Of a DNA stretch of 64,000 nucleotides, positions 17,077 through 25,835 are shown one piece after another. The DNA comes from Nitrosomonas ureae (GTDB lineage: Bacteria > Pseudomonadota > Gammaproteobacteria > Burkholderiales > Nitrosomonadaceae). Where the stretch lies: positions 558,001 to 622,000 of the forward strand of contig NZ_CP013341.1 of assembly GCF_001455205.1 (NCBI RefSeq), read 5' to 3'. How positions within the stretch are numbered: position 1 is the first letter of the stretch; each line of letters starts with the position of its first letter. Made by a program: the position numbers and the translations under genes. The notes beneath the pieces are model-generated. The model worked only from the letters and a program-made list of their open reading frames with translations, was not told where the DNA came from and ran no database searches.

Positions 17077-17937
17077 ATGAAAAAAACACTCACCTTTCTA
17101 ACTTTGGCTATTTTCAGTTTTGGCTTACTCGCTTTTGATGCAGAAGCCAAACGCATGGGCGGCGGTAAAAACCTAGGCACTCAACGTCAGTCGGTCAATC
17201 AGCAGCAAGCTGCGCCTAAGCCGCAGCAAGCACCAGCTGCGACACCCGCCGCCGCGTCCGGTGGCAGTAAGTGGGGCGGTGCATTAGCCGGTCTGGCTGC
17301 CGGTGGTTTACTTGCTGCACTTTTTATGGGGGGTGCGTTTGAAAACATCAATATGATGGATATCGTAACCATGCTGTTACTCATAGGCGCTGTATTTTTC
17401 ATCATCCGTATGCTACGTAAACCCAAGGTGGAACAATCCTCCTCCATGCAATACTCGGGTATAAATACAAATACACGCGAAAACTTCAACACCCCTGCAT
17501 TCACGCCTCCTGCTGCAGCCACAGTCGCGGACAGTCAAACCGCTTATCGGCAACCCAATATTCCTGCAGATTTTAAAGTGGAGTCCTTTTTGCGCCATGC
17601 AAAAGCTTCATTTATGCGTCTGCAGGCCGCTCACGATCATGGCGATATCAATGAAATTCGTGACTACACAACACCCGAGATGCTGACAGAAATTAGCGCA
17701 CAAATTAATGAACGAGGAGATGCGCAACAAACAACCGAAATCATGTTCATTGATGCCAATTTACTGGAGGTTGAAACAGCCGGTGACCTGGCTATCGCAA
17801 GTGTCCGCTTTACCGGTCAACTAAAAGATTCACCTGATGGCGAACCGGAAGCATTTGATGAGATCTGGCATGTACAAAAAGATCTGAAAGATCCGGATGC
17901 AACCTGGTTATTGGCCGGTATTCAACAAGCCTCTTAG
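17077..17937 (+). CDS. Tim44-like domain protein
   Basis: 286 residues. An N-terminal signal-like segment ends near AEAKRMGGGKN, and a proline/alanine/glutamine-rich linker follows. Two hydrophobic helices lie around residues 68-110 (GGALAGLAAGGLLAALFMGG and MLLLIGAVFFIIRML). The C-terminal domain near residues 165-284 is of the Tim44 type. This arrangement is common in betaproteobacteria and suggests an inner-membrane protein; its role is not established. Confidence 0.85.
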   Translation: MKKTLTFLTLAIFSFGLLAFDAEAKRMGGGKNLGTQRQSVNQQQAAPKPQQAPAATPAAASGGSKWGGALAGLAAGGLLAALFMGGAFENINMMDIVTMLLLIGAVFFIIRMLRKPKVEQSSSMQYSGINTNTRENFNTPAFTPPAAATVADSQTAYRQPNIPADFKVESFLRHAKASFMRLQAAHDHGDINEIRDYTTPEMLTEISAQINERGDAQQTTEIMFIDANLLEVETAGDLAIASVRFTGQLKDSPDGEPEAFDEIWHVQKDLKDPDATWLLAGIQQAS

Positions 17938-17949
17938 TTTTCCGTATCA

Positions 17950-17994
17950 TATCCCGGCTGACTACCTGCGGCTTGAATAGCACCAGCCGGGATA
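17950..17994 (+). terminator. Hairpin after the Tim44-like gene
   Basis: A perfect 11-bp stem, TATCCCGGCTG at 17950-17960 and CAGCCGGGATA at 17984-17994, closes a 23-base loop 13 bp after the stop codon. There is no clear T run behind it, so a terminator or mRNA-stabilising role is likely but not certain. Confidence 0.5.
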
Positions 17995-18037
17995 ACAAAT
18001 TCCCTCTAGTTTAAACTGCGCCATTGCTTTAATTATC

Positions 18038-18532
18038 ATGTATACGCGATTATCAAAAAGTATGATGGTCCTGGCTTTCGCGTTGTATGCATCGCTAGTT
18101 GCATTCAATAATCTCACCGATTACAACTCAAATTTCTCCATCACCGCGCATGTTCTTTTGATGGATAAGACTTTTCCTGACAACCAGGGCCTCTGGCGGG
18201 CAATTGAATCTCCTTTTTTACATCATGCAGCATATGCGCTGATCATTGTTACTGAAATCCTGATTGCCGGACTATGTTGGCTGGGTGGCTTGCGCTTATG
18301 CCAAAATATCAAGAATCCCTCATCCTTCAATCAAGCCAAAAGCTTGGCCATACTCGGACTTTCTCTCGGTTTCTGTCTATGGTTCGTCGGATTTATGACG
18401 ATTGGCGGAGAATGGTTTTTAATGTGGCAATCGGAAGTTGCCAATGGCCAGCAAGCTGCATTCCGTCTGGTGATAATTGCTGCCATTACTCTTATTTACC
18501 TCACCCAGAAAGACGAAGACAATCATCGTTAA
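18038..18532 (+). CDS. DUF2165 family small integral membrane protein
   Basis: 164 residues with four hydrophobic segments: MMVLAFALYASLVAFNNLTDY, AALIIVTEILIAGL-like residues, SLAILGLSLGFCLWFVGFM and AFRLVIIAAITLIYLT. NNLTDYNSNF after helix 1 and the periodic membrane pattern match DUF2165. It lies in the cytoplasmic membrane; its function is unknown. Nothing around it suggests a partner. Confidence 0.7.
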   Translation: MYTRLSKSMMVLAFALYASLVAFNNLTDYNSNFSITAHVLLMDKTFPDNQGLWRAIESPFLHHAAYALIIVTEILIAGLCWLGGLRLCQNIKNPSSFNQAKSLAILGLSLGFCLWFVGFMTIGGEWFLMWQSEVANGQQAAFRLVIIAAITLIYLTQKDEDNHR

Positions 18533-18629
18533 AGACTTCTGAAAGGCTACTTGTACTCTGTGAAAGTGGTACAAATTTTATATCGATATCAACACGAGCA
18601 AGATCTTGTGCAGATTCCCAACAAGAAAA

Positions 18630-19037
18630 TCAGGATAACAATGCATCAATCCCAGCCTGAGCGATTTGTGCATCCTGAAAAGATCTTACGCCGCTGATTC
18701 CGATTGCACCCACAAATTGATTATTAACAACGATGGGCAACCCGCCTTCAATCGGCAAGGTGCCAGGTAAATTCAGATAACGCAATTGCCCTTCCGCAAT
18801 ATTGTCTTCCCATACCTTGGTCGGGCGGCGAAAAGCTATCGCAGCACACGCTTTTTCAATTGCCACACCTATACTACCGTACTGTGCGTGGTCTAGACGT
18901 TGCAAGTAAAGCAAATGCCCCCCATCATCTACAATTGCAATGACAACCGGCCATTTATTGCACATTGCTTCGGATTCTGCACCTGCCGCCATTTTTTTGG
19001 CGTCGTCCAATGTAAGAATTATTTTGTCAGCGGTCAT
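18630..19037 (-). CDS. GlcG/HbpS family heme-binding-like protein
   Basis: 135 residues of the GlcG/HbpS fold: LTLDDAKKMAAGAESEA, VIAIVDDGGHLLYLQRLD, EKACAAIAFRRPT and GAIGISGVRSFQDAQIAQAG. Members bind heme or cobalamin-like ligands, or are encoded in glycolate operons, but most have no assigned role. There is no signal peptide, so it is cytoplasmic. It lies 28 bp downstream of cysE on the same strand. Confidence 0.8.
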   Translation of the reverse strand: MTADKIILTLDDAKKMAAGAESEAMCNKWPVVIAIVDDGGHLLYLQRLDHAQYGSIGVAIEKACAAIAFRRPTKVWEDNIAEGQLRYLNLPGTLPIEGGLPIVVNNQFVGAIGISGVRSFQDAQIAQAGIDALLS

Positions 19038-19065
19038 ATGATTTCTAAAGGCACTCTTCTATTGA

Positions 19066-20016
19066 TTAAATTCCGGCGCCCCCCTCAAATACCTCCTGAC
19101 GCATTTGCGCCTGAGAGATATTACTGCCCGGTGGCACGCTTCGCGTCAGCCATACATTGCCGCCAATCGTCGAACCTCGACCTATGGTTATCCGTCCCAA
19201 AATTGTAGCTCCGGCATAAATCACCACGTCATCTTCCACAATAGGGTGGCGCAAATTGCCTTTCACCAAGGTTCCATTCTCATCTACCGGAAAACGTTTG
19301 GCACCCAGCGTAACCGCCTGATACAGACGAACATTCTGCCCAATAATAGCAGTCTCTCCAATTACCACACCGGTACCATGATCGATAAAGAAACTGCCGC
19401 CAATCTGTGCACCTGGATGAATTTCAATACCGGTGGCAGAGTGCGCAATTTCTGAAATCATGCGCGCAATCAGAGGCACCCCCAAACCGTGCAAAACATG
19501 CGCCAACCGATAATGCGTAATTGCCATGATGCCAGGATAACAAACCAGTACTTCATCCACATTGCGCGCCGCCGGATCACCTTCATACGCTGCTTTAATA
19601 TCGGTTTCCAGCAAACTTCGGACCTCCGGCAAACGTTTTGCAAACGCCTGCGTAATCGCTACCGATTGTGCACGATCCTGATCGCCCAGAACCTCCAAAC
19701 CAGAGTTATAGTGCAATTCATGCTGAATCTGCACCATCAATTCACGCAATGTCATATTCAGGGTATGTCCAACATAATGATCGATACCCTCATCAGCCAA
19801 CTCAGATGAACCCAGGCGATTAGGAAACATAGCCGCACTCAGGCCCTCTGCAACACTCGCCAGAATCCTGCGTGACGGTAGTCTGGGCGGACGATCATGT
19901 CGGTTACGACTTTCCAACGAAGCCAGACGCAACGCACGCAGCTCCGCCACGATACTATCAACATTCAAATAGGTACTACGCAACAAAAGATCGCGCGTTC
20001 TCTTGCTAGTGTTCAC
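19066..20016 (-). CDS. cysE: Serine O-acetyltransferase (EpsC type)
   Basis: 316 residues, longer at the N-terminus than E. coli CysE and resembling the EpsC/SrpH form. The C-terminal half is a left-handed parallel beta helix with hexapeptide repeats: ATGIEIHPGAQIGGSFFIDH, GVVIGETAIIGQNVRLYQ and ATILGRITIGRGSTIGGNVW. It makes O-acetylserine from serine and acetyl-CoA, the carbon acceptor for cysteine synthesis. The start is a GTG at 20016 that shares one base with the TAG stop of cysK, so the two are translationally coupled. Confidence 0.93.
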   Translation of the reverse strand: MNTSKRTRDLLLRSTYLNVDSIVAELRALRLASLESRNRHDRPPRLPSRRILASVAEGLSAAMFPNRLGSSELADEGIDHYVGHTLNMTLRELMVQIQHELHYNSGLEVLGDQDRAQSVAITQAFAKRLPEVRSLLETDIKAAYEGDPAARNVDEVLVCYPGIMAITHYRLAHVLHGLGVPLIARMISEIAHSATGIEIHPGAQIGGSFFIDHGTGVVIGETAIIGQNVRLYQAVTLGAKRFPVDENGTLVKGNLRHPIVEDDVVIYAGATILGRITIGRGSTIGGNVWLTRSVPPGSNISQAQMRQEVFEGGAGI

Positions 20017-20993
20017 TATGCTGTCAGGCCCTGTTCGTCAAACATACGTTCAAACAGAATACCGCTTAGGTAACGCTCAGCGGAATCCGGTAAAATCACT
20101 ACAATAGTTTTTCCCTTATTCCGGGCAAGCTTAGCATGACGTACTGCCGCCGCCACAGCCGCACCGCAGGAAATTCCGGCCAGAATACCTTCTTCGCGCG
20201 CTAAGCGCCGCGCATAAAGCATCGCTTCTTCATTGGTCACTTGCTCGATTTCATCCACCAGTGAAAGATCCAGGTTATCAGGCACAAAACCAGCTCCAAT
20301 ACCTTGAATCTTATGGGGGCCTGGCGCCAATGAAACTCCCGCCCGCTTTTGCGACAATACCGCACTCGCCGCAGGCTCAACTGCCACTGAAGTGATGGCT
20401 TTGCCTTTGGTTTTTTTGATATAACGAGAAACGCCGGTAATCGTGCCACCCGTACCCACGCCTGCTACAAAAATATCGACCGCACCATCCGTATCGCTCC
20501 ATATTTCCGGCCCGGTGGTTTTTTCATGAATTTCAGGATTAGCGGGGTTCTTGAACTGTTGCAACAACACATAGCGATCCGGGTCAGCGGCAATAATTTC
20601 TTCCGCCTTCGCCAAAGCTCCCTTCATACCCTGTACACCTTCGGTTAATTCCAGCTTGGCACCCAATGCAATTAACAACTTACGTCGCTCCACACTCATC
20701 GTTTCCGGCATTGTCAAGGTCAACGGAATTCCTCGTGCAGCTGCCACGAATGCCAGCGCAATCCCGGTATTACCGCTCGTAGGTTCAAGAATTTCCTTTC
20801 CCGGCCCTAATAATCCTCTACGTTCAGCATCGTCAATCATTGCTACGCCAATGCGGCACTTAACCGAATACGACGGATTACGCCCTTCAATTTTTCCCAA
20901 CACTACAGCCGGCGCATTGTCAATCACCCGATTAAGTCGCACCAATGGTGTTGGTCCAATGGATAATGAGTTGTCTTTAAACCAATTTGCCAT
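20016..20993 (-). CDS. cysK: Cysteine synthase A
   Basis: 325 residues, a PLP-dependent O-acetylserine sulfhydrylase. The lysine that binds PLP lies in NPSYSVKCRIG near residue 45, the substrate loop is EPTSGNTGIALAF near 70, and the phosphate-binding loop is GVGTGGTITG near 177. The SVKCRIG form is typical of CysK rather than CysM. It joins sulfide to O-acetylserine. It forms an operon with cysE. A second paralogue of the CysM type is at 29264. Confidence 0.94.
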   Translation of the reverse strand: MANWFKDNSLSIGPTPLVRLNRVIDNAPAVVLGKIEGRNPSYSVKCRIGVAMIDDAERRGLLGPGKEILEPTSGNTGIALAFVAAARGIPLTLTMPETMSVERRKLLIALGAKLELTEGVQGMKGALAKAEEIIAADPDRYVLLQQFKNPANPEIHEKTTGPEIWSDTDGAVDIFVAGVGTGGTITGVSRYIKKTKGKAITSVAVEPAASAVLSQKRAGVSLAPGPHKIQGIGAGFVPDNLDLSLVDEIEQVTNEEAMLYARRLAREEGILAGISCGAAVAAAVRHAKLARNKGKTIVVILPDSAERYLSGILFERMFDEQGLTA

Positions 20994-21290
20994 GATTTCT
21001 CTTTATGCACTAAATACCAATTTCCGGTCAGATTTATATTACTATCTCTTTATCAGATACTTAACCGAAATATTCGTTGCACCACATTCATTTAAAGTCT
21101 CAAAGTACATAGCTAGAAACCGGACTGAACCATAATATTCATGCAATCTTGATATCGCAAGAAGCTGTATCGATTGGGATAGGAACAGAAGAAGAAACGG
21201 CTTTGCGGATAGCAACGTACGAAAAGCTATCCTCTTCGTAACAGCTCTAAATAGATTAGTCATCAAAACCAATCCCTTTGCCCATAAGAA

Positions 21291-21366
21291 TGGTGGCGAA
21301 TCAGGGATTTGAACCCCGGACCAACGGATTATGATTCCGCTGCTCTAACCACTGAGCTAATTCGCC
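21291..21366 (-). tRNA. tRNA with CAT anticodon, probably elongator tRNA-Met
   Basis: A 76-nt cloverleaf including the encoded CCA, read on the minus strand. The acceptor stem is GGCGAAT/ATTCGCC, the D arm AGCTC-AGTGGTTA-GAGC, the anticodon arm GCGGA-ATCATAA-TCCGT and the T arm CGGGG-TTCAAAT-CCCTG with mismatches. The anticodon is CAT. The GCGGAATCATAATCCG arm is typical of betaproteobacterial elongator tRNA-Met; a lysidine-type tRNA-Ile2 remains possible, because it shares the same anticodon. Confidence 0.9.
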
Positions 21367-21624
21367 ACGTGCTTAACACAAGGGCCGCATTTTGCCTTCC
21401 GGGGGGTGGCTTGTCAAGATCAAAAATGTGACATGACAAGGGTTTATGCGTGTTTTCATGACATTGTATTACGCTTGCCGATTCTTTCCAAGTGTATCAG
21501 TAGCTTAGATTTATCCACTGAGAATGTACAATTGTCCGTTGATTTAGGCAGCAAAAAATTTGCTTCTAACGATGATTAACTTTGTGTTGCCTGTCCATGC
21601 CAAAGCAGCTGTATAATCAATTTC

Positions 21625-22794
21625 ATGAAATTCGATATCATAATAATAGGTGGCGGACTCGTAGGTGCAAGCCTGGTAGCTGCGCTTAAAGATAGCGGGC
21701 TAAAGATAGCGTTGATAGAACCGCATGAACCCGCACCAGTACCGCAAGATAATAGCTGGGATAACCGGGTGTATGCGATTAGCCCGGGCAGTGCCGCTTT
21801 CCTGCAAAAACTGGGCGCATGGCAGCTGATGGAAACTGAACGGATAGCACCCGTTTATGAGATGGCGATATTTGGCGACGACAATACTGCGCATATCAAC
21901 TTCAGTGCATACGAGATTGGCTTACCCGAATTGGCGTTTATTGCTGAGAACCGCCAGCTGCAAACCACTATCTGGCATATGCTTGAATCTTCAAAGGAAA
22001 ATATACGAATATACTGCCCAGCAAAATGTACCGCAATCACTTGGCATGATACGCATGTCGATGTGGAGTTAACGGACGGCACCGAACTTGAAGCTGCATT
22101 AATAATAGGCGCAGATGGGGTCAATTCCTGGGTACGTAAACAAGCCGGGATTGATGTATCGCAGCATGCCTACGATCAGGTTGGCGTAGTCGCCAATTTC
22201 AGCACGGAACTATCGCATCGTCAGATTGCTCATCAATGGTTCAGGCGCGATGGCGTACTGGCATTACTTCCGCTGCCGGGAAAGCGGGTATCCATGGTCT
22301 GGTCTACCACTGAAGATCATGCGGATTTTTTGCGCAACTTGTCTGCGGAAAAACTTTGCCAGCAAGTGGAAGAAGCTTCTGCACATACTGTGGGTGCAAT
22401 GCAATTAATTTCACCGCCGGCAGGTTTTCCATTGAATCATGTGCATGTGAAAAAATTGGTTAAAGCTCGTCTGGCATTAATCGGTGATGCTGCGCATGGC
22501 ATTCATCCGTTGGCTGGCCAGGGTGTCAACCTGGGATTACGTGACGCGCGAGAACTTGCGGCAATACTGAACTCGCAAGACAGGCAGACAGATTGCGGCG
22601 ATTATTTATTTTTGCGGCGTTACGAGCTGGCACGCAAGGAAGATATTCTGGTTCTGGAATGGGTAACGGATGGATTACAGAAATTATTCAACAACCCTAA
22701 TCCGACATTAGCCCGCATACGTAATTTAGGGCTTGAAATAACCAATCATCTGCCATTGATTAAAAACCGATTGATACAGCACGCTTTGAACTAA
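21625..22794 (+). CDS. UbiH/UbiF/VisC family FAD-dependent hydroxylase
   Basis: 389 residues of the aromatic-ring hydroxylase family that adds hydroxyl groups in ubiquinone synthesis. The FAD loop IIIGGGLVGASLVAALKDSG is at residues 5-24, the DG motif LIIGADGVNSWVRKQAG near 155-170 and the second FAD motif ALIGDAAHGIHPLAGQG near 290. The ring position it acts on cannot be decided from sequence alone. It is peripherally associated with the membrane. It is followed by dsbC after 25 bp. Confidence 0.9.
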   Translation: MKFDIIIIGGGLVGASLVAALKDSGLKIALIEPHEPAPVPQDNSWDNRVYAISPGSAAFLQKLGAWQLMETERIAPVYEMAIFGDDNTAHINFSAYEIGLPELAFIAENRQLQTTIWHMLESSKENIRIYCPAKCTAITWHDTHVDVELTDGTELEAALIIGADGVNSWVRKQAGIDVSQHAYDQVGVVANFSTELSHRQIAHQWFRRDGVLALLPLPGKRVSMVWSTTEDHADFLRNLSAEKLCQQVEEASAHTVGAMQLISPPAGFPLNHVHVKKLVKARLALIGDAAHGIHPLAGQGVNLGLRDARELAAILNSQDRQTDCGDYLFLRRYELARKEDILVLEWVTDGLQKLFNNPNPTLARIRNLGLEITNHLPLIKNRLIQHALN

Positions 22795-22819
22795 ATTTCT
22801 TTTTTAAACTGGAGTTGTC

Positions 22820-23542
22820 ATGGCTACACACTTAAAGCTTTTCATTTTAATCCTATCATTCAGTCTTTTCCCCAGAATACTCTGGGCCGATGAAGAAACT
22901 GTTAAGAAAGCCGTCCAACCCCATTTCGAAAATCAAAAAATTGACAGTGTAAAGAAAACGCCTTTTTCAGGCTTATATGAAGTCGTTGTAGGCGACGAAC
23001 TGTTTTATACCGATGATAAAGCAAATTTTTTCTTTTTTGGCCATGTCATCAATACCAAAACCCGGGTTAGCATGACCAACGAACGTATCCAAGAAATCAA
23101 GGCGGCGCGGCGCGTGCCATTCGATTCCCTGCCTCTGCAACATGCTATCACAGCAGTTAAAGGCGAGGGCAAACGCAAAGTGGCGATCTATACTGATCCC
23201 AATTGTCCTTACTGCAAACAATTGGAAAAGGAATTGATCAATGTCACCAATGTTACCGTTTATAATCTGCTTTACCCGGTACTTAATGGCTCAATGGAAT
23301 TATCAAAAAAAATCTGGTGCTCTGAAAATCAAATCAAGGCCTGGGAGGATTTTATGCTGAAAGGCACCGCGCCAGCAGAAAAAGACTGCGAAACCCCCTT
23401 GGAAACTTTGGTAAAGTCAGGTCGTGAAAATAAAGTTTCAGGCACACCAACGCTAATTTTTACTGATGGCTCAGTTGTTGGGGGAATGATCCCTGCCGCA
23501 GCCATAGAGGAAAAGTTGGAAAACGCGAGCAAAAACAAATAA
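22820..23542 (+). CDS. dsbC: Thiol:disulfide interchange protein DsbC
   Basis: 240 residues. A signal peptide of about 23 residues ends at LWA. An N-terminal dimerisation domain with ELFYTDDKANFFFFGHVIN comes next, followed by a thioredoxin-like domain with the active site CPYC in YTDPNCPYCKQLEKEL near residue 130 and the cis-proline VSGTPTLIF. It isomerises wrong disulfides in periplasmic proteins. Downstream of a UbiH-type gene and convergent with mltA. Confidence 0.93.
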   Translation: MATHLKLFILILSFSLFPRILWADEETVKKAVQPHFENQKIDSVKKTPFSGLYEVVVGDELFYTDDKANFFFFGHVINTKTRVSMTNERIQEIKAARRVPFDSLPLQHAITAVKGEGKRKVAIYTDPNCPYCKQLEKELINVTNVTVYNLLYPVLNGSMELSKKIWCSENQIKAWEDFMLKGTAPAEKDCETPLETLVKSGRENKVSGTPTLIFTDGSVVGGMIPAAAIEEKLENASKNK

Positions 23543-23556
23543 AACCTAAAAAACTT

Positions 23557-23590
23557 AAAAAGCTTGTTGATAAACCGCAGCAAGCTTTTT
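23557..23590 (+). terminator. Bidirectional terminator between dsbC and mltA
   Basis: A perfect 10-bp stem AAAAAGCTTG (23557-23566) and CAAGCTTTTT (23581-23590) with a 14-base loop. T runs are present in the stem end on both strands. It sits between two convergent genes and can end both; on the minus strand it overlaps the mltA stop. Confidence 0.75.
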
Positions 23591-24791
23591 ATTGCTGGGT
23601 AAACGCGACCGGCTGATATTCCTTCGGCATCAATATCCACATTTTTCCTGCTTGCTTCATTTTACCTGCCTGATTTCCAGCTTCATGGCCAAATCCCCAA
23701 AAGAAATCCGCGCGTACCCCGCCTTTAATCGCGCCACCCACATCTTGCGCTACCATGAGCCGATTCAAAGGCCTACTCGTATTGGGCCAGGTCGTTGCCA
23801 GAAACACCGGCACACCTTGCGGAATTGACAATGGATCAATAGCGATACTTCTACCGGCAGTCAATGGCACACCCAAAGCTCCAATGGGACCTGATAGATC
23901 GGATGGTAATTCGCGAAAAAATACGTAACGTGCATTTTGCTGCAACAACTCCGCCAGCTTATTGGGGTTTTGTCGGCCCCACTGCTTGATACCCTGCATG
24001 GATGCTTGTTCGAGGGGTAACTCACCACGTTGCACCAGAAGTTTACCAATAGAGTTATATGGAAACCCATTCTGATCGGCAAAACCTATTTTCATCATTT
24101 CACCATTATCGAACACAATGCGTCCTGAACCCTGCACATGGAGAAAAAATAACTCAACTTCGTCTTCTACCCATAAGAGCTCATATCCATTCAATAATCC
24201 CGGATTATTCATAATCTCTGACCGGCTATAGTAAGGTACCACTTTGCGTCCGTTCAGACGTCCGCGCAAACGTAGATCTTTAAGCTCCGGGTAGGCTTCG
24301 CCCAATTCGATGGTTAACAACTCATCAGGCGCAGCATAAACCGGAAAACGATACCGTTCCGAGAATGTCCGGCTTCCTTTTAGCAAGGGCTCATAGTATC
24401 CGGTAATCAGTCCTTGCTCGGTATTATCGGTATTTACAACTTGATACGGAATGAAATAAGTTTCAAAAAATTTTCTTATCCTTGTATTGCTGGGATGCTG
24501 CAATGATGCGGCGATTTTGCAATTTTCATGCCAAACGGGTTGCTTGCTTAAAACCCTGCAACTTTGCAGAAAAGCCTGCCATGCAGGCAGTAAATCATCG
24601 CTGTTCCAACCAGTTAATGAAGACCATTGATCACGTTTGTGGATAGACTTCGCTAGTGGCTTACCGGGCAAAGGCGGTGCAATAGTTTCCTCAGACTGCG
24701 TCGGTGGCGGCGTGGGACTGATACTTCCAGTGGTACATGCTGCAAGCCACAGAAATGAAATGATAACGATAAAACTTAATTGGTTTTTCAT
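23589..24791 (-). CDS. mltA: Membrane-bound lytic transglycosylase A (lipoprotein)
   Basis: 400 residues. A lipoprotein signal ends at the lipobox LAACTT, with the cysteine near residue 19. The MltA domain includes LITGYYEPLLKGS. The C-terminal 3D domain carries LMVAQDVGGAIKGGVRADFFWG with the catalytic aspartate. It cleaves peptidoglycan glycan strands at the outer membrane with formation of anhydromuramic ends. Convergent with dsbC. Confidence 0.93.
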   Translation of the reverse strand: MKNQLSFIVIISFLWLAACTTGSISPTPPPTQSEETIAPPLPGKPLAKSIHKRDQWSSLTGWNSDDLLPAWQAFLQSCRVLSKQPVWHENCKIAASLQHPSNTRIRKFFETYFIPYQVVNTDNTEQGLITGYYEPLLKGSRTFSERYRFPVYAAPDELLTIELGEAYPELKDLRLRGRLNGRKVVPYYSRSEIMNNPGLLNGYELLWVEDEVELFFLHVQGSGRIVFDNGEMMKIGFADQNGFPYNSIGKLLVQRGELPLEQASMQGIKQWGRQNPNKLAELLQQNARYVFFRELPSDLSGPIGALGVPLTAGRSIAIDPLSIPQGVPVFLATTWPNTSRPLNRLMVAQDVGGAIKGGVRADFFWGFGHEAGNQAGKMKQAGKMWILMPKEYQPVAFTQQ

Positions 24792-24847
24792 CTGATTTTG
24801 GTTAAAGTAACGGCTCGATTCAATTATGAAAACAGCAATCTTAAATT

Positions 24848-24961
24848 ATGTGGTTACTAATCGTCGAAGCGGCAGTGGCATTGGGTTTATTTCTATTCAT
24901 TATCTGGTGGACTATGTTTTCAGGTAAAAAAAAACAAGATGACAAAAACAAAGAGGAATAA
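24848..24961 (+). CDS. 37-residue single-span membrane protein
   Basis: A short frame, MWLLIVEAAVALGLFLF followed by IIWWTMFSGKKKQDDKN, ending GAATAA. One hydrophobic helix is followed by a strongly charged tail, the usual form of a small inner-membrane protein with its C-terminus in the cytoplasm. The ribosome binding site is weak. It is divergent from mltA and stands alone, 49 bp from the end of the convergent NIF3-like gene. I infer it is real from its clean membrane-plus-tail design; the function is unknown. Confidence 0.55.
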   Translation: MWLLIVEAAVALGLFLFIIWWTMFSGKKKQDDKNKEE

Positions 24962-25010
24962 AAACCAGCATTAGAATTGTCCGATATTTCTTCGATATCA
25001 ACTTTACCCA

Positions 25011-25757
25011 TTACACAGGATTTTCAATATCAATAAATTGATGTTGTATTCCAAATTCCTGCGCAATGTAATTGCCCAATGCTTGCACACCATAACGTTC
25101 CGTTGCATGATGCCCTGCGGCGATAAATGCAACACCCGACTCGCGTGCAGTATGTACATTATGCTCTGAAATTTCACCCGTCAAATACGCATCAACTCCT
25201 TGCAGGATAGCCGCGTCAAAATAATTTTGCGCGGAACCGGTACACCAGGCAATATGCTGTATATTTTTATTAAGGTCACCGATTATCATTGGCTTACGCA
25301 ATAAAGTTTGCGATATTCTATCGCCCAGTGCAGCCAAGTTCATAGTTTCTTTCAGCTCTCCCCGCATCATGATATCTTGTCCGCCAAAACGGCCATTTTC
25401 AACAAACCCCAGTTTTTGTCCCAATTGCGCATTATTACCCAACACCGGGTGTGCATCCAACGGTAAATGATAGGCAAACATATTGATCTGATGATTCATT
25501 AACAAAGCGATACGACGATTTTTTATACCGGTGATGCGCATATCTTCGCCACGCCAAAAATAACCATGATGAACCAAAACCGCATCCGCTTTCGCTGCCA
25601 GCGCCGCCTGCAGCAGATCGAGCGAAGCAGTTACACCGCTGACAACAACATGAATATTGCTACGCCCTTCCACTTGCAACCCATTTGGGCAATAATCCTG
25701 AAAACGGGGTATATCCAGTAATTGATTCAGATGATTTTCCAGCTCATCTCGATCCAT
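25011..25757 (-). CDS. NIF3/DUF34 dinuclear-metal-centre protein
   Basis: 248 residues, the short (bacterial YbgI-length) form of the NIF3 family. Marks are DYCPNGLQVEGR near residue 20, the metal ligands in AVLVHHGYFWRGE near 62, and the C-terminal YLTGEISEHN and AGHHATERYG with further histidines and glutamate. The fold binds two metal ions; older databases call it GTP cyclohydrolase 1 type 2, which is not well supported. It is divergent from the HtrA-type protease. Confidence 0.88.
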   Translation of the reverse strand: MDRDELENHLNQLLDIPRFQDYCPNGLQVEGRSNIHVVVSGVTASLDLLQAALAAKADAVLVHHGYFWRGEDMRITGIKNRRIALLMNHQINMFAYHLPLDAHPVLGNNAQLGQKLGFVENGRFGGQDIMMRGELKETMNLAALGDRISQTLLRKPMIIGDLNKNIQHIAWCTGSAQNYFDAAILQGVDAYLTGEISEHNVHTARESGVAFIAAGHHATERYGVQALGNYIAQEFGIQHQFIDIENPV

Positions 25758-25835
25758 TGATTTCCTCCTTGGTTTCTAATGCTGCATCGCAATCTATTCA
25801 TATTACGACTATTTATTGTGGAGTAACACATTTTG

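Noticed and set aside
21042..21272. A 76-residue frame beside the tRNA gene
   Set aside because: No ribosome binding site, no recognisable domain and no partner; the composition looks like non-coding AT-rich sequence.
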